Assembly: GCA_036273675.1 (NCBI GenBank)
Contig: DASUHD010000060.1
Coordinates: 1-64,000, forward strand
Origin: DAHUXT01 sp036273675
GTDB taxonomy: Bacteria > Chloroflexota > Ktedonobacteria > Ktedonobacterales > JADMIN01
Reading direction: 5' to 3'
Length of the DNA: 64,000 nucleotides
The notes beneath the pieces are model-generated. The model did not search any database, was not told the DNA's origin, and worked only from the letters and a program-made list of their open reading frames with translations. Of this stretch, positions 7,348 to 16,462 are shown piece by piece; the stretch's first letter is position 1, and the number at the start of each line of letters is the position of its first letter. A program made the position numbers and the translations under genes.

Positions 7348-9732
7348 TCAGGAGGCGGCTGGCTGCCGGGCAGCGCGGGTGGTAGTCGTCCGGCTACTTC
7401 CCGCCGTCTTGCGCGCTGTGCTGGTCTTGCGCGCCGTGGTGGCTGCTTTGCGTGTGGTCGTCTTGCGCGCCGTTGTCTTGCTGGCCGTCGTCTTACGGGC
7501 AGTAGACGTCTCGCTAGCCGCACGGCGCGGCCGCACCGGCGCGGGAGCGCGATGTCCGACCACCTCTGGCGCGCCCTCCGCGCCTTCCTGCGCGTTGGCC
7601 ACCAGCGCGCCACACTGCCCGCAGTGCGCCTCGGTCTTGCCGTTGGCCAGTGTCAGCAGCCCGCCGCATTCGGGGCAGGGCGTCGTCAGTGGGCGATCCC
7701 AGGCAACGAAGTCACATGCGGGGAAGTTCGCGCAGCCGTAAAAGACCTTGCCGGTGCGCTTGGCGCGCCGCTCGACGATATCGCCGCCGTCCTTCGGGCA
7801 GTGCGCGCCCGTCTTGGCGATCAGCGGTTTCTTGAAGTCGCACTCTGGGTAGCCTGAGCACGAGATGAAGCGGCCAAACCGCCCGGTGCGAATCAGCAGC
7901 GGCCTGCCGCACTGCGGGCATGCCTCGTTCGCCTCCTCGACCGGCTTCTGCACTCGGTCCATCTCGGACTCGGCCTTTTCGAGCTGGCCGCGCAGCGCGG
8001 CATAGAAGTCCTTCAAGAACTCCGTCCAGCCCTGCTTGCCCTCCTCGACGCCATCGAGACGGCGCTCCATATCCGCCGTGAAGTTGGTGTCCACGATCTC
8101 TGGGAAGTGCTTGAGCATCAGCTCGTTGACCGTCTCGCCCAGCCAGGTCGGCATGAAGCGACGCTCCTGCTGCTCGACGTAGCCGCGATCCTGAATCGTG
8201 CTGACGATGCTGACAAACGTGCTCGGGCGGCCAATGCCGCGCTCTTCCAGGTCTTTGATCAGGCTGGCCTCGGTGAAGCGTGGCGGCGGCTGGGTAAAGT
8301 GCTGCTCCGGCGTTATTTTGTGCAGGTCGAGCGCGTCCCCCTGGCTGAGCGCGGGCAGCGTCGTGCCATCCTGCTCGCGCGGCCAGACCGCGTAGAAGCC
8401 GGGGAACTTGAGCGTCGTGCCGTTCGTGCGGAAGAGGAAGCTTGCCGCCGCGATATCCACCCGCAGCGTATCGAAGATGGCGGGGGCCATGAACGCCGCG
8501 ACGAACCGCCGCCAGATCAGCTCGTAGAGCTTGAACTGGTCGCCCGTCAGGTAATGCTTGACGCGATCCGGCGTGAGCGTGACATCGGTCGGGCGGATCG
8601 CCTCGTGCGCGTCCTGCACATTGGCGTTGCTCGCCTTGGCGCGGCTGGTGCGCCCGGGGCCGATATACTGCTGGCCAAATGTGCCGTCGATATACTGGCG
8701 GACGGCTGCCTGCGCCTCCTCGGAGATGCGGGTCGAGTCGGTGCGCATGTAGGTGATAAGACCCTGATGTCCAGCGTCGCCCATTTCGATGCCTTCATAG
8801 AGACCCTGGGCCACGCTCATCGTTTTCTTCGGCTTGAAGCGCAGCCGCACCGAGGCGTCCTGCTGGAGTGTGCTGGTGGTGTAGGGCAGGAACGGTTGCC
8901 GGCGCACATCGCGCTGACGCACGCTCAGCACCGTATAGGCCGCGCCGTTCAGCTCGCGTAGAATGGCGTCGGCCTGCTCTTTAGATTCGATGCGGATGCG
9001 CCCCGCGCGGCTATTCTGGTCGTTCTGGCTGTTCTGTTGCTGCTGTTGCTCGTTGCCCTCGGCCTCGGCGTCGCTCTCGGCGACCTCCTTCGACCCCTGG
9101 CGGCCAATCAGCATCGCGTTGAAGGTCTCACGCTCCTTCATCTTGCTCAGCGTCGCCGCAATCGTCCAGTACTCCTCCGGGACGAAGGCGCGAATCTCGG
9201 CCTCGCGGTCGCAGATGATGCGGAGCGCCGCCGACTGGACCCGTCCGGCGCTGGTGCCTGACTGCACGCGCCGCCAGAGCAGCGGGCTGATCTTGTAGCC
9301 CACCAGTCTATCGAGCACCCGGCGCGCCTGCTGCGCGTTGAAGAGGTCTTCGTCGATGTCGCGCGTCTGGGCTATCGCATCCTGGACGGCGCGACGCGTG
9401 ATCTCGTTGAAGACGGCGCGGCGCGGGCGGCGCAGCCCCAACATCTCCTTGAGCGACCAGGCGATGAACTCGCCTTCGCGGTCGGGGTCGGGCGCGAGAT
9501 AGACCGCCTGCGCGGCGCGGCTGGCCTTCTTGAGCTCGGCCAGCAAATGCTCTTTCTTTTCGATGACGACGTACTTCGGCTGGAAGTCGCGACGGGTATC
9601 AACACCCAGCCCCTTACGCGGCAGGTCGATGATGTGGCCCATCGAGGCGCGCACCTCGAAGTCGTCGCCAAGAAACTTCTCTATCGTCTTTGCCTTGGCG
9701 GGTGACTCCACGATCACCAGATTCTTCGCCAT
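7348..9732 (-). CDS. topA: DNA topoisomerase I (type IA)
   Basis: Relaxes negative supercoils by single-strand passage. The Toprim domain opens the protein (LVIVESPAKAKTIEKFLG, then APDPDREGEFIAWSL with the acidic metal triad), and the active-site region ITYMRTDSTRISEEA contains the catalytic Tyr. Three C-terminal zinc ribbons follow (CPQCGRP, CPKDGGD and CPECGGL units, about residues 620-730), then a 60-residue Lys/Arg/Thr/Ala-rich tail that probably binds DNA, as in actinobacterial and Chloroflexota enzymes. Start set at ATG 9732: the longer frame begins with a GTG that is itself part of the AAGGTGGA ribosome site. Confidence 0.97.
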   Translation of the reverse strand: MAKNLVIVESPAKAKTIEKFLGDDFEVRASMGHIIDLPRKGLGVDTRRDFQPKYVVIEKKEHLLAELKKASRAAQAVYLAPDPDREGEFIAWSLKEMLGLRRPRRAVFNEITRRAVQDAIAQTRDIDEDLFNAQQARRVLDRLVGYKISPLLWRRVQSGTSAGRVQSAALRIICDREAEIRAFVPEEYWTIAATLSKMKERETFNAMLIGRQGSKEVAESDAEAEGNEQQQQQNSQNDQNSRAGRIRIESKEQADAILRELNGAAYTVLSVRQRDVRRQPFLPYTTSTLQQDASVRLRFKPKKTMSVAQGLYEGIEMGDAGHQGLITYMRTDSTRISEEAQAAVRQYIDGTFGQQYIGPGRTSRAKASNANVQDAHEAIRPTDVTLTPDRVKHYLTGDQFKLYELIWRRFVAAFMAPAIFDTLRVDIAAASFLFRTNGTTLKFPGFYAVWPREQDGTTLPALSQGDALDLHKITPEQHFTQPPPRFTEASLIKDLEERGIGRPSTFVSIVSTIQDRGYVEQQERRFMPTWLGETVNELMLKHFPEIVDTNFTADMERRLDGVEEGKQGWTEFLKDFYAALRGQLEKAESEMDRVQKPVEEANEACPQCGRPLLIRTGRFGRFISCSGYPECDFKKPLIAKTGAHCPKDGGDIVERRAKRTGKVFYGCANFPACDFVAWDRPLTTPCPECGGLLTLANGKTEAHCGQCGALVANAQEGAEGAPEVVGHRAPAPVRPRRAASETSTARKTTASKTTARKTTTRKAATTARKTSTARKTAGSSRTTTTRAARQPAAS

Positions 9733-9746
9733 GCTGATTTCCACCT

Positions 9747-9843
9747 TTACGGAACATGCACGCTATAGCAGTTGAAAGGATGTATCCTGCCGTACGATTG
9801 TTTAATCTCTACCTGTGCGAAACGTTACGGAACGTTACGGAAC
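9747..9843. promoter_or_regulatory. Three TTACGGAAC repeats upstream of topA
   Basis: The 9-mer TTACGGAAC occurs at 9747-9755, 9825-9833 and 9835-9843, the last two as a 10-bp tandem. All lie within 112 bp upstream of the topA start, and the first abuts the ribosome site. They may be regulator sites; this is inference from position and repetition only. Confidence 0.35.
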
Positions 9844-10144
9844 GTCGTGCGGACCAGTATGTCACATCGCCGCGAGCGCGTCGCTACGACGCTTCAGTGC
9901 TTCAGATTCTTTCTCCTGCGATGAAATACATACAAATGTACGAGATACCGGGAGAAGGTGTTAGATGTCAAGAGTCCGGTCAGAAAGTATAGCAAACTGG
10001 CGTCCTGGCGACAGGCATCTGAGGCCGCATATTATCGCGGATTGAGCAAATAACCGGCTTCCATGAAATTCGTTGAATATCCCATCCCGGCATCGCTGAA
10101 CGAGGGAGCGCCGCGCAGCGGGAACACGAGAACAAATGTACAAC

Positions 10145-10186
10145 CCAATCAGTATATCACAGAATATCACAGACAACTCTGATTGG
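10145..10186. repeat. Inverted repeat enclosing a 10-bp tandem repeat
   Basis: CCAATCAG (10145-10152) and CTGATTGG (10179-10186) are perfect inverted arms around two exact copies of ATATCACAGA (10154-10173). It lies in the AT-richer 660-bp space between topA and the MFS gene, in which I see no reading frame with coding character. It may be a regulatory or structured site. Confidence 0.4.
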
Positions 10187-10258
10187 TCGAGGTGACGCTG
10201 CTAATCCCATGGCATACAACAGATATTGGGCCGAATGTTACAAAAATTGATATTGACA

Positions 10259-10287
10259 TTGATTTTATTTCTGCACTGTGTTATAAG
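10259..10287 (+). promoter_or_regulatory. Sigma-70-like promoter for the MFS gene
   Basis: TTGATT at 10259 and TATAAG at 10282 are separated by exactly 17 bp in a markedly AT-rich stretch, about 105 bp before the GTG start. A TTGACA at 10253 is too far from this -10 to be the partner. Confidence 0.55.
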
Positions 10288-10392
10288 ATTCCGTAGTCAT
10301 CTCACGCGTTGGCTGCTCATCACACTGCCAGGTCTACCTCATTCAACGCGGACGGCTATACTGGCAGAATGATCTAAAAGAGGAGCATTCCC

Positions 10393-11745
10393 GTGTCGCT
10401 CTCGATGGACACCTCCCCAAACGCTGGCGCTCTGGACGCTGGCGCGGCGGCCAACCAGCCCGACCGCACGCCCGTTTCTCCCCGTCCTCGGCGCGGACTG
10501 CGCGCTGGCCCGTTGCGTCTGCGCAACTTCAGGCTGCTGATTGCGGGGCAGATGGTCTCGACGATTGGCGACATGTTCTATGCGGTGGCGCTGCCGTGGT
10601 TCGTCCTCTCCAGTGGTGGCACGCCTCGCGATCTGGGTATCGTGCTCGCCGCCTATGGTATTCCACGCGCGGGCTTTGTCCTGCTTGGTGGCGCGCTGAG
10701 TGACCGCTTGCAGCCCCGCCGCATCATGCTGCTGGCCGATATCGCGCGGGCGCTGCTGGTCGGTGGGCTGGCGGCCATCGTGCTGCTCGATATGCATACG
10801 CTCTGGATGCTCTGCGCCATCGCCGCGCCGCTGGGAGCATTCGAGGGGCTTTTCCTGCCCGCCTCGATGGCGATTCTGCCCAGCATCATGTCAGACGATG
10901 ACCTCCAGGCGGGCAACGCCATCAATATGGCGACCGTCCAGATCTCCACGCTGGCCGGGCCAAGCGTCGGCGGCATCATCGTCGCCTCGGTCCGCTCAGG
11001 AATCGCCTTCGTCATCGACGCGGGAACGTTCGTCGTCTCGGCCATTGCCCTGGCGGCGATGCGCGGCAAACGCGCGCCCAATGGATCGACCGTCGTCGCG
11101 GAGACCGAGCTCGCGGAGACTCCCGCTGAGGTGATTTCCGAGGAACCCGCCGCGGATGAGCCGAAGACGTTCTGGGCGCTGCTGCGCCAATCGCGGCTGC
11201 TCCAGACGGGGCTTGCCGTCTCGATTGTCGCCAACCTGGCCTTTGGCGGGCTGGTCGAGGTGGCGCTGCCCGACCTGGCCCACGGCCCGCTCCATGCGGG
11301 CGCCACTGGCTTCGGGCTGATGCTCTCCACGTTCGGCGTCGGCGCGCTGGCGGGAACGTTGATCGGCGCGACCTTGGGCAAGGTACCCCACCGTGCAATA
11401 TTCGCGCTTGTCTGCGGCCTGATTCAGGGCGTGCTGGTTGCCATCACTCCGTTCACTGGTGGGCTGACCGGCGCGGCGATCACGATGGCGGCGTGGGGTC
11501 TCTTCAACTCCATGAGCAATGTGATTCTTATCACGCTACTGCAGCAAAAGCTTCCAAAGGCGCTGATGGGGCGCATCATGGGCGCGTTTGGGTTCGCCAA
11601 TTTCGGGCTATATCCCATCTCGGTCGCGGTCGGCGGCGTAGTGGTGGACCGCATGGGGCCGGAGATTCTCTTTGTCTTTACCGGCGTACTGCTCTTCGTA
11701 GCGATCCTCTATGGCCTGTTCCAGCCTGAACTGCGCAACATGTGA
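10393..11745 (+). CDS. MFS exporter (EntS-like, MFS_3 type)
   Basis: A 450-residue protein with a 45-residue cytosolic Pro/Ala-rich lead and about twelve membrane helices. NFRLLIAGQMVSTIGDMFY opens helix 1, and GALSDRLQPRRIMLLADI is the MFS loop 2-3 motif. A charged central loop (about residues 235-265, Glu-rich) divides the two six-helix halves. This subgroup exports siderophores, macrolides and other small molecules; the substrate is not visible here. GTG start with AGAGGAG seven bases upstream. Single gene with its own promoter and terminator. Confidence 0.88.
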   Translation: MSLSMDTSPNAGALDAGAAANQPDRTPVSPRPRRGLRAGPLRLRNFRLLIAGQMVSTIGDMFYAVALPWFVLSSGGTPRDLGIVLAAYGIPRAGFVLLGGALSDRLQPRRIMLLADIARALLVGGLAAIVLLDMHTLWMLCAIAAPLGAFEGLFLPASMAILPSIMSDDDLQAGNAINMATVQISTLAGPSVGGIIVASVRSGIAFVIDAGTFVVSAIALAAMRGKRAPNGSTVVAETELAETPAEVISEEPAADEPKTFWALLRQSRLLQTGLAVSIVANLAFGGLVEVALPDLAHGPLHAGATGFGLMLSTFGVGALAGTLIGATLGKVPHRAIFALVCGLIQGVLVAITPFTGGLTGAAITMAAWGLFNSMSNVILITLLQQKLPKALMGRIMGAFGFANFGLYPISVAVGGVVVDRMGPEILFVFTGVLLFVAILYGLFQPELRNM

Positions 11746-11788
11746 CACAGGCTTGAGCGCCCGGTTGGTTTCGCTACCCATAACTGGA

Positions 11789-11815
11789 CCCTCCCTTTCC
11801 AAGGGAGGGTTTCTC
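11789..11815 (+). terminator. Rho-independent terminator of the MFS gene
   Basis: CCCTCCCTT and AAGGGAGGG form a perfect 9-bp stem with a 3-base loop, followed by TTTCT. It is 44 bases after the MFS stop codon. Confidence 0.75.
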
Positions 11816-12024
11816 CGTTCCTGGCGTTGATCCTCATCGGAATGAGGCATCACAACTGTGAATGCCGTCACACTGCCTGCCAGGTAGCTGTCCTACACCA
11901 CGTCGTACATGACTCCGTTAATGGGAGATAGGCTCGGGCGTCAAGAAGTTGGCGGCTGACTGTCGGCGAGGAGCCAGTCCGCTCACCACGATGTATGCCC
12001 TACAGCGCTACCACCCGGAGGAAT

Positions 12025-12801
12025 ATGGCATTGACCAATCAAATAAGCGCTTCAACCGGCGCCTTCAGATCACGGCTGGCCGCGCTGCTGCGCCAGGCGC
12101 ATACGGACGAGCGCGCCGTTGGCGACCTGTTAATGCCTGAGGAGCGCGAGCGGACAGGGACAGTAGACGCCTGGGCGCCCAAAGAGATCATCGTCCACAA
12201 CGCGTATTGGCGGGAGCGCGAGATCGAGCGCGCCGAGACCCATTTGCGCGGCGAAGCGCCACCCGCGTTTGCGGAATACCTGCTCATGAACACCGAATCC
12301 TTCGCCGACCTCGCCACACATTCGTGGGATCAGGCCATCGCCCGCTCGCAGCGCGCCACAGAGGACTTGATCGCGGCCATAGAGCGCCTGCCTGATTCCG
12401 CGTTGGCGCCGACGGCCGGTACCGCTGATGGGCCAGCGGCGGCCGTGCTGCTCGCAAGTATCATTAGCAGCGGTTATCAGCACCCGGAGGAACATCTCGC
12501 CGAACTAGCCGCCGCGCGGGGCGACCAGGAAGGGGCTGCCACTATCCAGCGGCGCATCCTCGAGAGTGTCGTCGCACTGGATGCCGGCGCAGAAGTCACG
12601 GCGACTGTGCGCTACAATCTGGCGTGCGCGCTTGCAGACCACGGACCCCGCGCGGAAGTCATCACCCTGCTGCGCCAGTCATTCGCTGATAGTCCCCGCC
12701 TGATTGCCTTGTCGCGCCACGACAGCGACCTCGATCCGCTACGCGACGACCCTGACTTTCAGGCGTTGATCCCTGAGGAGCAGGCCTCGCCGGTGGAGTG
12801 A
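12025..12801 (+). CDS. DinB/DfsB-like four-helix protein with TPR-like C-terminal tail
   Basis: About 258 residues. Residues 1-165 resemble the DinB/ClbS-type four-helix bundle (WAPKEIIVHNAYWRERE near 50-65 and a late His-rich HPEEHL), a fold that often binds a metal. Residues 170-250 (VRYNLACALADHG, then SDLDPLRDDPDFQALI) match the short TPR-like module found at the ends of many bacterial proteins. Start set at ATG 12025 next to GGAGG rather than at 11995, which has no ribosome site. Its stop codon directly touches the stop of the convergent aquaporin gene. Biochemical role unknown. Confidence 0.65.
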   Translation: MALTNQISASTGAFRSRLAALLRQAHTDERAVGDLLMPEERERTGTVDAWAPKEIIVHNAYWREREIERAETHLRGEAPPAFAEYLLMNTESFADLATHSWDQAIARSQRATEDLIAAIERLPDSALAPTAGTADGPAAAVLLASIISSGYQHPEEHLAELAAARGDQEGAATIQRRILESVVALDAGAEVTATVRYNLACALADHGPRAEVITLLRQSFADSPRLIALSRHDSDLDPLRDDPDFQALIPEEQASPVE

Positions 12802-13743
12802 TCAAGCCGTGGCGCCTCCGTCGGCGGGTTGAGCGGATTGCGGCGCTGGTGTCGCTGGTGTCGCTGGCGTCGCTGGCGTCGCTGGCGTATCTTCGAGGCG
12901 CGTGCCAAGCATTCCCTGTGCGGCGCGACGTGCGCTGAGATCACCGCCGCGTCCGCGAAGGATGTAGGCGAAGACGACGGCTACCAGCGCGCCCAGGATC
13001 GGTCCCACGATATAGACCCAATAGTGGTCGAAGTTGCCGAGCACCAGGTCCGGTCCAAACGAACGTGCTGGATTCATCGAAGCGCCACTAATCGGGCTTG
13101 ACCAGAGACCGGCGAGGATGATGTAGCCGCCGACGCCGAGCGCGGCGATGGTCCCCACGTTTTGCGCCTTCGACGCGGTACCCAGAATGGTGCTGACCAG
13201 GCCGAGTGTCAGCAAGAACTCCATGATGGCGGCCTGGAGATCGCTTACGCCTGGACCTGGTTCGGTCGCGCCAAGCATGCCGATCTTGCCGAACATCGCC
13301 CAGAGCAGCAGGCAGGCGAGCGTCGCCCCAATCAATTGGGCAATGATGTATCCCGGCACACGACGCCAGTTGAAATCGCCGCGCGCCGCGAACGCGATAC
13401 TGACCGCCGGGTTGAGGTGCGCGCCGGAGACCGCGCCCATGAAGAGGATGATCGCCAGCACCATCAGGCCCGGAGCCGTCACCGCGGCTCCCCGCTCGAT
13501 GGCTCCATTGCTGAACGCGCCCACGACGCCGCCACCGGCGCCCACGAGCACGAGCAAGAACGTCCCGAGTATCTCGGAGAACAGTCGCCGCCATTCGTGC
13601 CTGGGGTTGTCGAAATCTCGCCCCGTGGGCGACTCAAGCTCGAAGATCGCTTCGAGCGATCTTCCCTGTGTCCGTGTGGCCGCTCGCTCGACGCCACCCA
13701 CCATCTCGTGCTTGCGCTCGTCAGGATTTACCGTTGCGCTCAT
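12802..13743 (-). CDS. Aquaporin / MIP-family channel
   Basis: A six-helix channel with both NPA boxes: HLNPAVS (about residue 115) and SMNPARSFG (about residue 230), the latter with the selectivity-filter Arg. This supports water or small neutral solute passage across the cytoplasmic membrane; the aquaporin versus glycerol choice is not certain. The N-terminal 60 residues are polar. The C-terminal tail carries five Thr-Pro-Ala units from a 9-bp tandem repeat. ATG 13743 is preferred over GTG 13767 because GGGAG lies nine bases before it. Confidence 0.92.
   Translation of the reverse strand: MSATVNPDERKHEMVGGVERAATRTQGRSLEAIFELESPTGRDFDNPRHEWRRLFSEILGTFLLVLVGAGGGVVGAFSNGAIERGAAVTAPGLMVLAIILFMGAVSGAHLNPAVSIAFAARGDFNWRRVPGYIIAQLIGATLACLLLWAMFGKIGMLGATEPGPGVSDLQAAIMEFLLTLGLVSTILGTASKAQNVGTIAALGVGGYIILAGLWSSPISGASMNPARSFGPDLVLGNFDHYWVYIVGPILGALVAVVFAYILRGRGGDLSARRAAQGMLGTRLEDTPATPATPATPATPAPQSAQPADGGATA
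12845..12889 (-). repeat. Five-unit 9-bp tandem repeat inside the aquaporin tail
   Basis: Five consecutive 9-mers of the form GCTGGYGTC (plus strand) encode Thr-Pro-Ala repeats. Being in frame and near-exact, copy number could change by slippage without breaking the protein. Confidence 0.8.
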
Positions 13744-14031
13744 CTCGCAGTGCTCCCTGGCCCCCACGGCCGTTCACGTTGTTTGTGGAACAGATTCAGG
13801 CCGAAAACCATGCCGCCATGACACAGCCGCGAGTGCGGCGCGCACCATAGGCAGTATGTAGGAGCCAGACGCCCGCCGCGCCTCAGTCAAATGGAGGGTC
13901 TGAAGAGAAAGTGCGCGACTCCCCTAAAGCGGCGGGGTGAACCTAGCCCGTGGGCGAGCGCAAGCATCGCCCGCTGGATCGCGCTCGTTGGTACGAACAG
14001 GTAAAAGCGGGCGGGCTTCGCTTGACGCGCA

Positions 14032-14040
14032 TGATATACT
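14032..14040 (+). promoter_or_regulatory. Possible extended -10 promoter for the RSH pair
   Basis: TGATATACT matches an extended -10 (TG-n-TATACT) about 165 bp before the first RSH start; no good -35 is visible. The rest of the 460-bp space between the aquaporin and RSH genes shows no coding frame of its own. Confidence 0.3.
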
Positions 14041-14203
14041 TTATTAACACGCAACGTCGAAGCTGACGGGGAGCGCGCGGGCAGCGAGGGCTGTCTGCGC
14101 GCTTTGGTTTCAGGGTACATGCCCCAATATCTGGCAGCACTGGCCCACCGCGCGAGGCTGGCGCCTCTTCAATATGCGGCGAGGCAGTGGCGGAGAAATC
14201 TGG

Positions 14204-16405
14204 ATGCGCACCGACGCACCGCTCGATCAGCGAGCCGAAGGCAGCCAACCCATGAGCGAGCCACAGACCGACGACCAGCCTTTGACGGCGCAATCGCCGA
14301 GCCTGACCGCTCTGCTCGACCTCTGCTCGCAGTATATGAACGCCGACGACCTGTCCCTCATCGACGAGGCGTACCAGGTGGCGACGGCGGCGCATGCGGG
14401 CGTCAAGCGCAGGTCTGGTGAGCCGTTTATCGAGCATACCATCGCGGTGGCCGGGATTCTCGCGGAGCTGGCGATGGACGCGCAGGGGATTGCCGCGGCG
14501 CTGCTCCACGATACCGTCGAGGATACGACGATTACGCTCGATAGTCTGCGCGAACAGTTCGGATCAGTGATCGCGGCGATTGTGGATGGCGTCACCAAAT
14601 TTGACGCGGTCGAGGCGCCCAAGGAGAGCAAGGACAGCAAGAGCGGTGAGGCGCCTGCGGATGCGCCAGCGCTCGTGTCCGCGACGGACGGCCCCGTTGA
14701 CTCGCAGGCGGCGCGCGCGCGCAAGCTGCGCGCGCAGGCCGAGACCGTGCGCAAGCTCTTCCTGGCGATGGTCGCCGACCCGCGTATCGTTCTGCTCAAG
14801 CTGGCCGACCGCCTACACAACATGCGCACGATGGCGGCGCAGACACCGAGCAAGCGCGAGCAAAAGTCGCGCGAGACCATCGAACTGTACGCGCCACTGG
14901 CAGGGCGCATCGGCGTCCATGTCTTTCAGTCCGAACTGGAAGACCTCGCCTTCTCCTTCCTGATGCCCGTGGAGTACGCGCGGACGGTCAAGCGATTGCG
15001 CGAGGAGGAGGCGAAACGGCTGCGCTGGGCCGAGCGCATGCGCGAGCGTATGGTACACGAGCTACTGGCAAGCGGCATCCCGGCGGCGGTCAATTGGCGC
15101 GTCAAGCGTCCCTACCGCGCCTATCTGGAGACGCAGGAGACCGGCATGGATGTCGCGCAGCTCCACGATGTGTTCGCCTTCCGCATTCTGGTGAACACCT
15201 CAGAGCAGTGTTACGCGGCGCTCGGCATCATCCACCAGCTCTGGCATCCCTACCTGGAACGCATTCGTGACTACATCGCCGGACCCAAGATCAATGGTTA
15301 TCGCTCCCTCCACACCGCCGTCTTCGCCCTCGATGGCCGCCTCGCCCAGATGCACATCCGCACCCACTCGATGCACATCGCCACCCAGCACGGCATCGCC
15401 ACCACCTGGTTGGATCGCGCCGAGTCGGGCGAGCGGGGGCCAGTAACCTCGGCGCTCTGGCTGGCGCACCTGCCCGACTGGGTCTCGCAGCTGGGGCGCT
15501 GGCAGGACGAGCTGCGGCTGAGCGCGTCCGACTTTCTGGAGGCGCTGCGCGGCGAAGTGCTGGAGGACCAGATCTTTATCTTTACGCCCAAGGGGGACGT
15601 GCGCGAGCTTCCCCCAGGGGCGACGGTGCTCGACCTGGCCTATCAGATTCATACCGACATTGGCAGCCACGCGAGCGGCGCGATTATCCAGCGCAATACG
15701 CGACAGGGTGTGCTCACCTCGCGCGAGGTGGGACTGGACTATGTGCTGCGAACGGGCGATGTCGTCCGCGTGCTCACCAGCGCCGAGGCGATGCCGCGAC
15801 CCGACTGGCTCACCATCGTTGCGACCCGCACCGCCCGCGAGCGCATCAATCGCTCTTTGCGCAGCCAGCAACGCGCCAGCAGCGGCGCGCTCCCCGGCGA
15901 GCCGCCGCGTCCGCAGCCTTTGCTCCATCCTTCCGGGCGACTGGCGCAGGTGCAGCTTGCCCGCTGCTGCTTTCCGTGTCCCGGTGACGCGATTCTCGGC
16001 GTGGCCGACCGGGGCAGCGGCGTTACCATCCATCGCACCTGTTGCCGAACGCTGCGGATGACGCTTGACCGCCGCCTCGCGCGCGGGGGAGAGAATGCCG
16101 GGACGGTGCAGGTGCGTTGGGAGCAGCTTCCGGCGATGCCGTACCGCATGGCGTTCGCGATCTACGGGCAGGATCACCAGGGATTGATGCACCAGGTTTC
16201 CGAGTGTGTGGCACAATTAGGGCTGAACGTGTATCGCAGTGTGGCCATCGCCCATCAGGATCGCTATAAGGCGGCGATCCTACTGACGCTGGACATGCTG
16301 CCGACGACCCGGCGCGAGCAGGTGATGCGCCGACTTCGGGCAGTGCAGGGCGTCACGCAGGTGGAGCGCGACCAGCGCAACGGCTGCGAGAACGTTCTGC
16401 GGTAG
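14204..16405 (+). CDS. RelA/SpoT homologue 1, apparently hydrolase-only
   Basis: A long RSH protein: HD hydrolase domain, synthetase domain, TGS, zinc-finger/Cys segment and ACT. The HD domain keeps the metal-binding signature HDTVED (about residues 102-107), an upstream His in FIEHTI, and LADRLHNMRTM, so ppGpp hydrolysis looks intact. The synthetase domain looks dead: the catalytic Glu of the usual EVQIRT motif is Gln (AQMHIRT), and the ATP-phosphate Lys of KHIYSIYKKM is Glu (KRPYRAYLET); the Asp of LHDVFAFR remains. The RxKD loop reads RIRD. ATG 14204 with GGAG eight bases before is preferred. A second RSH gene follows 57 bases later. Which reactions remain is inference from residues. Confidence 0.85.
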   Translation: MRTDAPLDQRAEGSQPMSEPQTDDQPLTAQSPSLTALLDLCSQYMNADDLSLIDEAYQVATAAHAGVKRRSGEPFIEHTIAVAGILAELAMDAQGIAAALLHDTVEDTTITLDSLREQFGSVIAAIVDGVTKFDAVEAPKESKDSKSGEAPADAPALVSATDGPVDSQAARARKLRAQAETVRKLFLAMVADPRIVLLKLADRLHNMRTMAAQTPSKREQKSRETIELYAPLAGRIGVHVFQSELEDLAFSFLMPVEYARTVKRLREEEAKRLRWAERMRERMVHELLASGIPAAVNWRVKRPYRAYLETQETGMDVAQLHDVFAFRILVNTSEQCYAALGIIHQLWHPYLERIRDYIAGPKINGYRSLHTAVFALDGRLAQMHIRTHSMHIATQHGIATTWLDRAESGERGPVTSALWLAHLPDWVSQLGRWQDELRLSASDFLEALRGEVLEDQIFIFTPKGDVRELPPGATVLDLAYQIHTDIGSHASGAIIQRNTRQGVLTSREVGLDYVLRTGDVVRVLTSAEAMPRPDWLTIVATRTARERINRSLRSQQRASSGALPGEPPRPQPLLHPSGRLAQVQLARCCFPCPGDAILGVADRGSGVTIHRTCCRTLRMTLDRRLARGGENAGTVQVRWEQLPAMPYRMAFAIYGQDHQGLMHQVSECVAQLGLNVYRSVAIAHQDRYKAAILLTLDMLPTTRREQVMRRLRAVQGVTQVERDQRNGCENVLR

Positions 16406-16462
16406 TTTTGCGTTTGCCATCATGGATGTTAGGCGCGTACACATGAATGTCTGGTGGACCGT

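Noticed and set aside
10253..10287. TTGACA at 10253 as the -35 partner of TATAAG at 10282
   Set aside because: The spacing would be 23 bp; TTGATT at 10259 gives the standard 17 bp.
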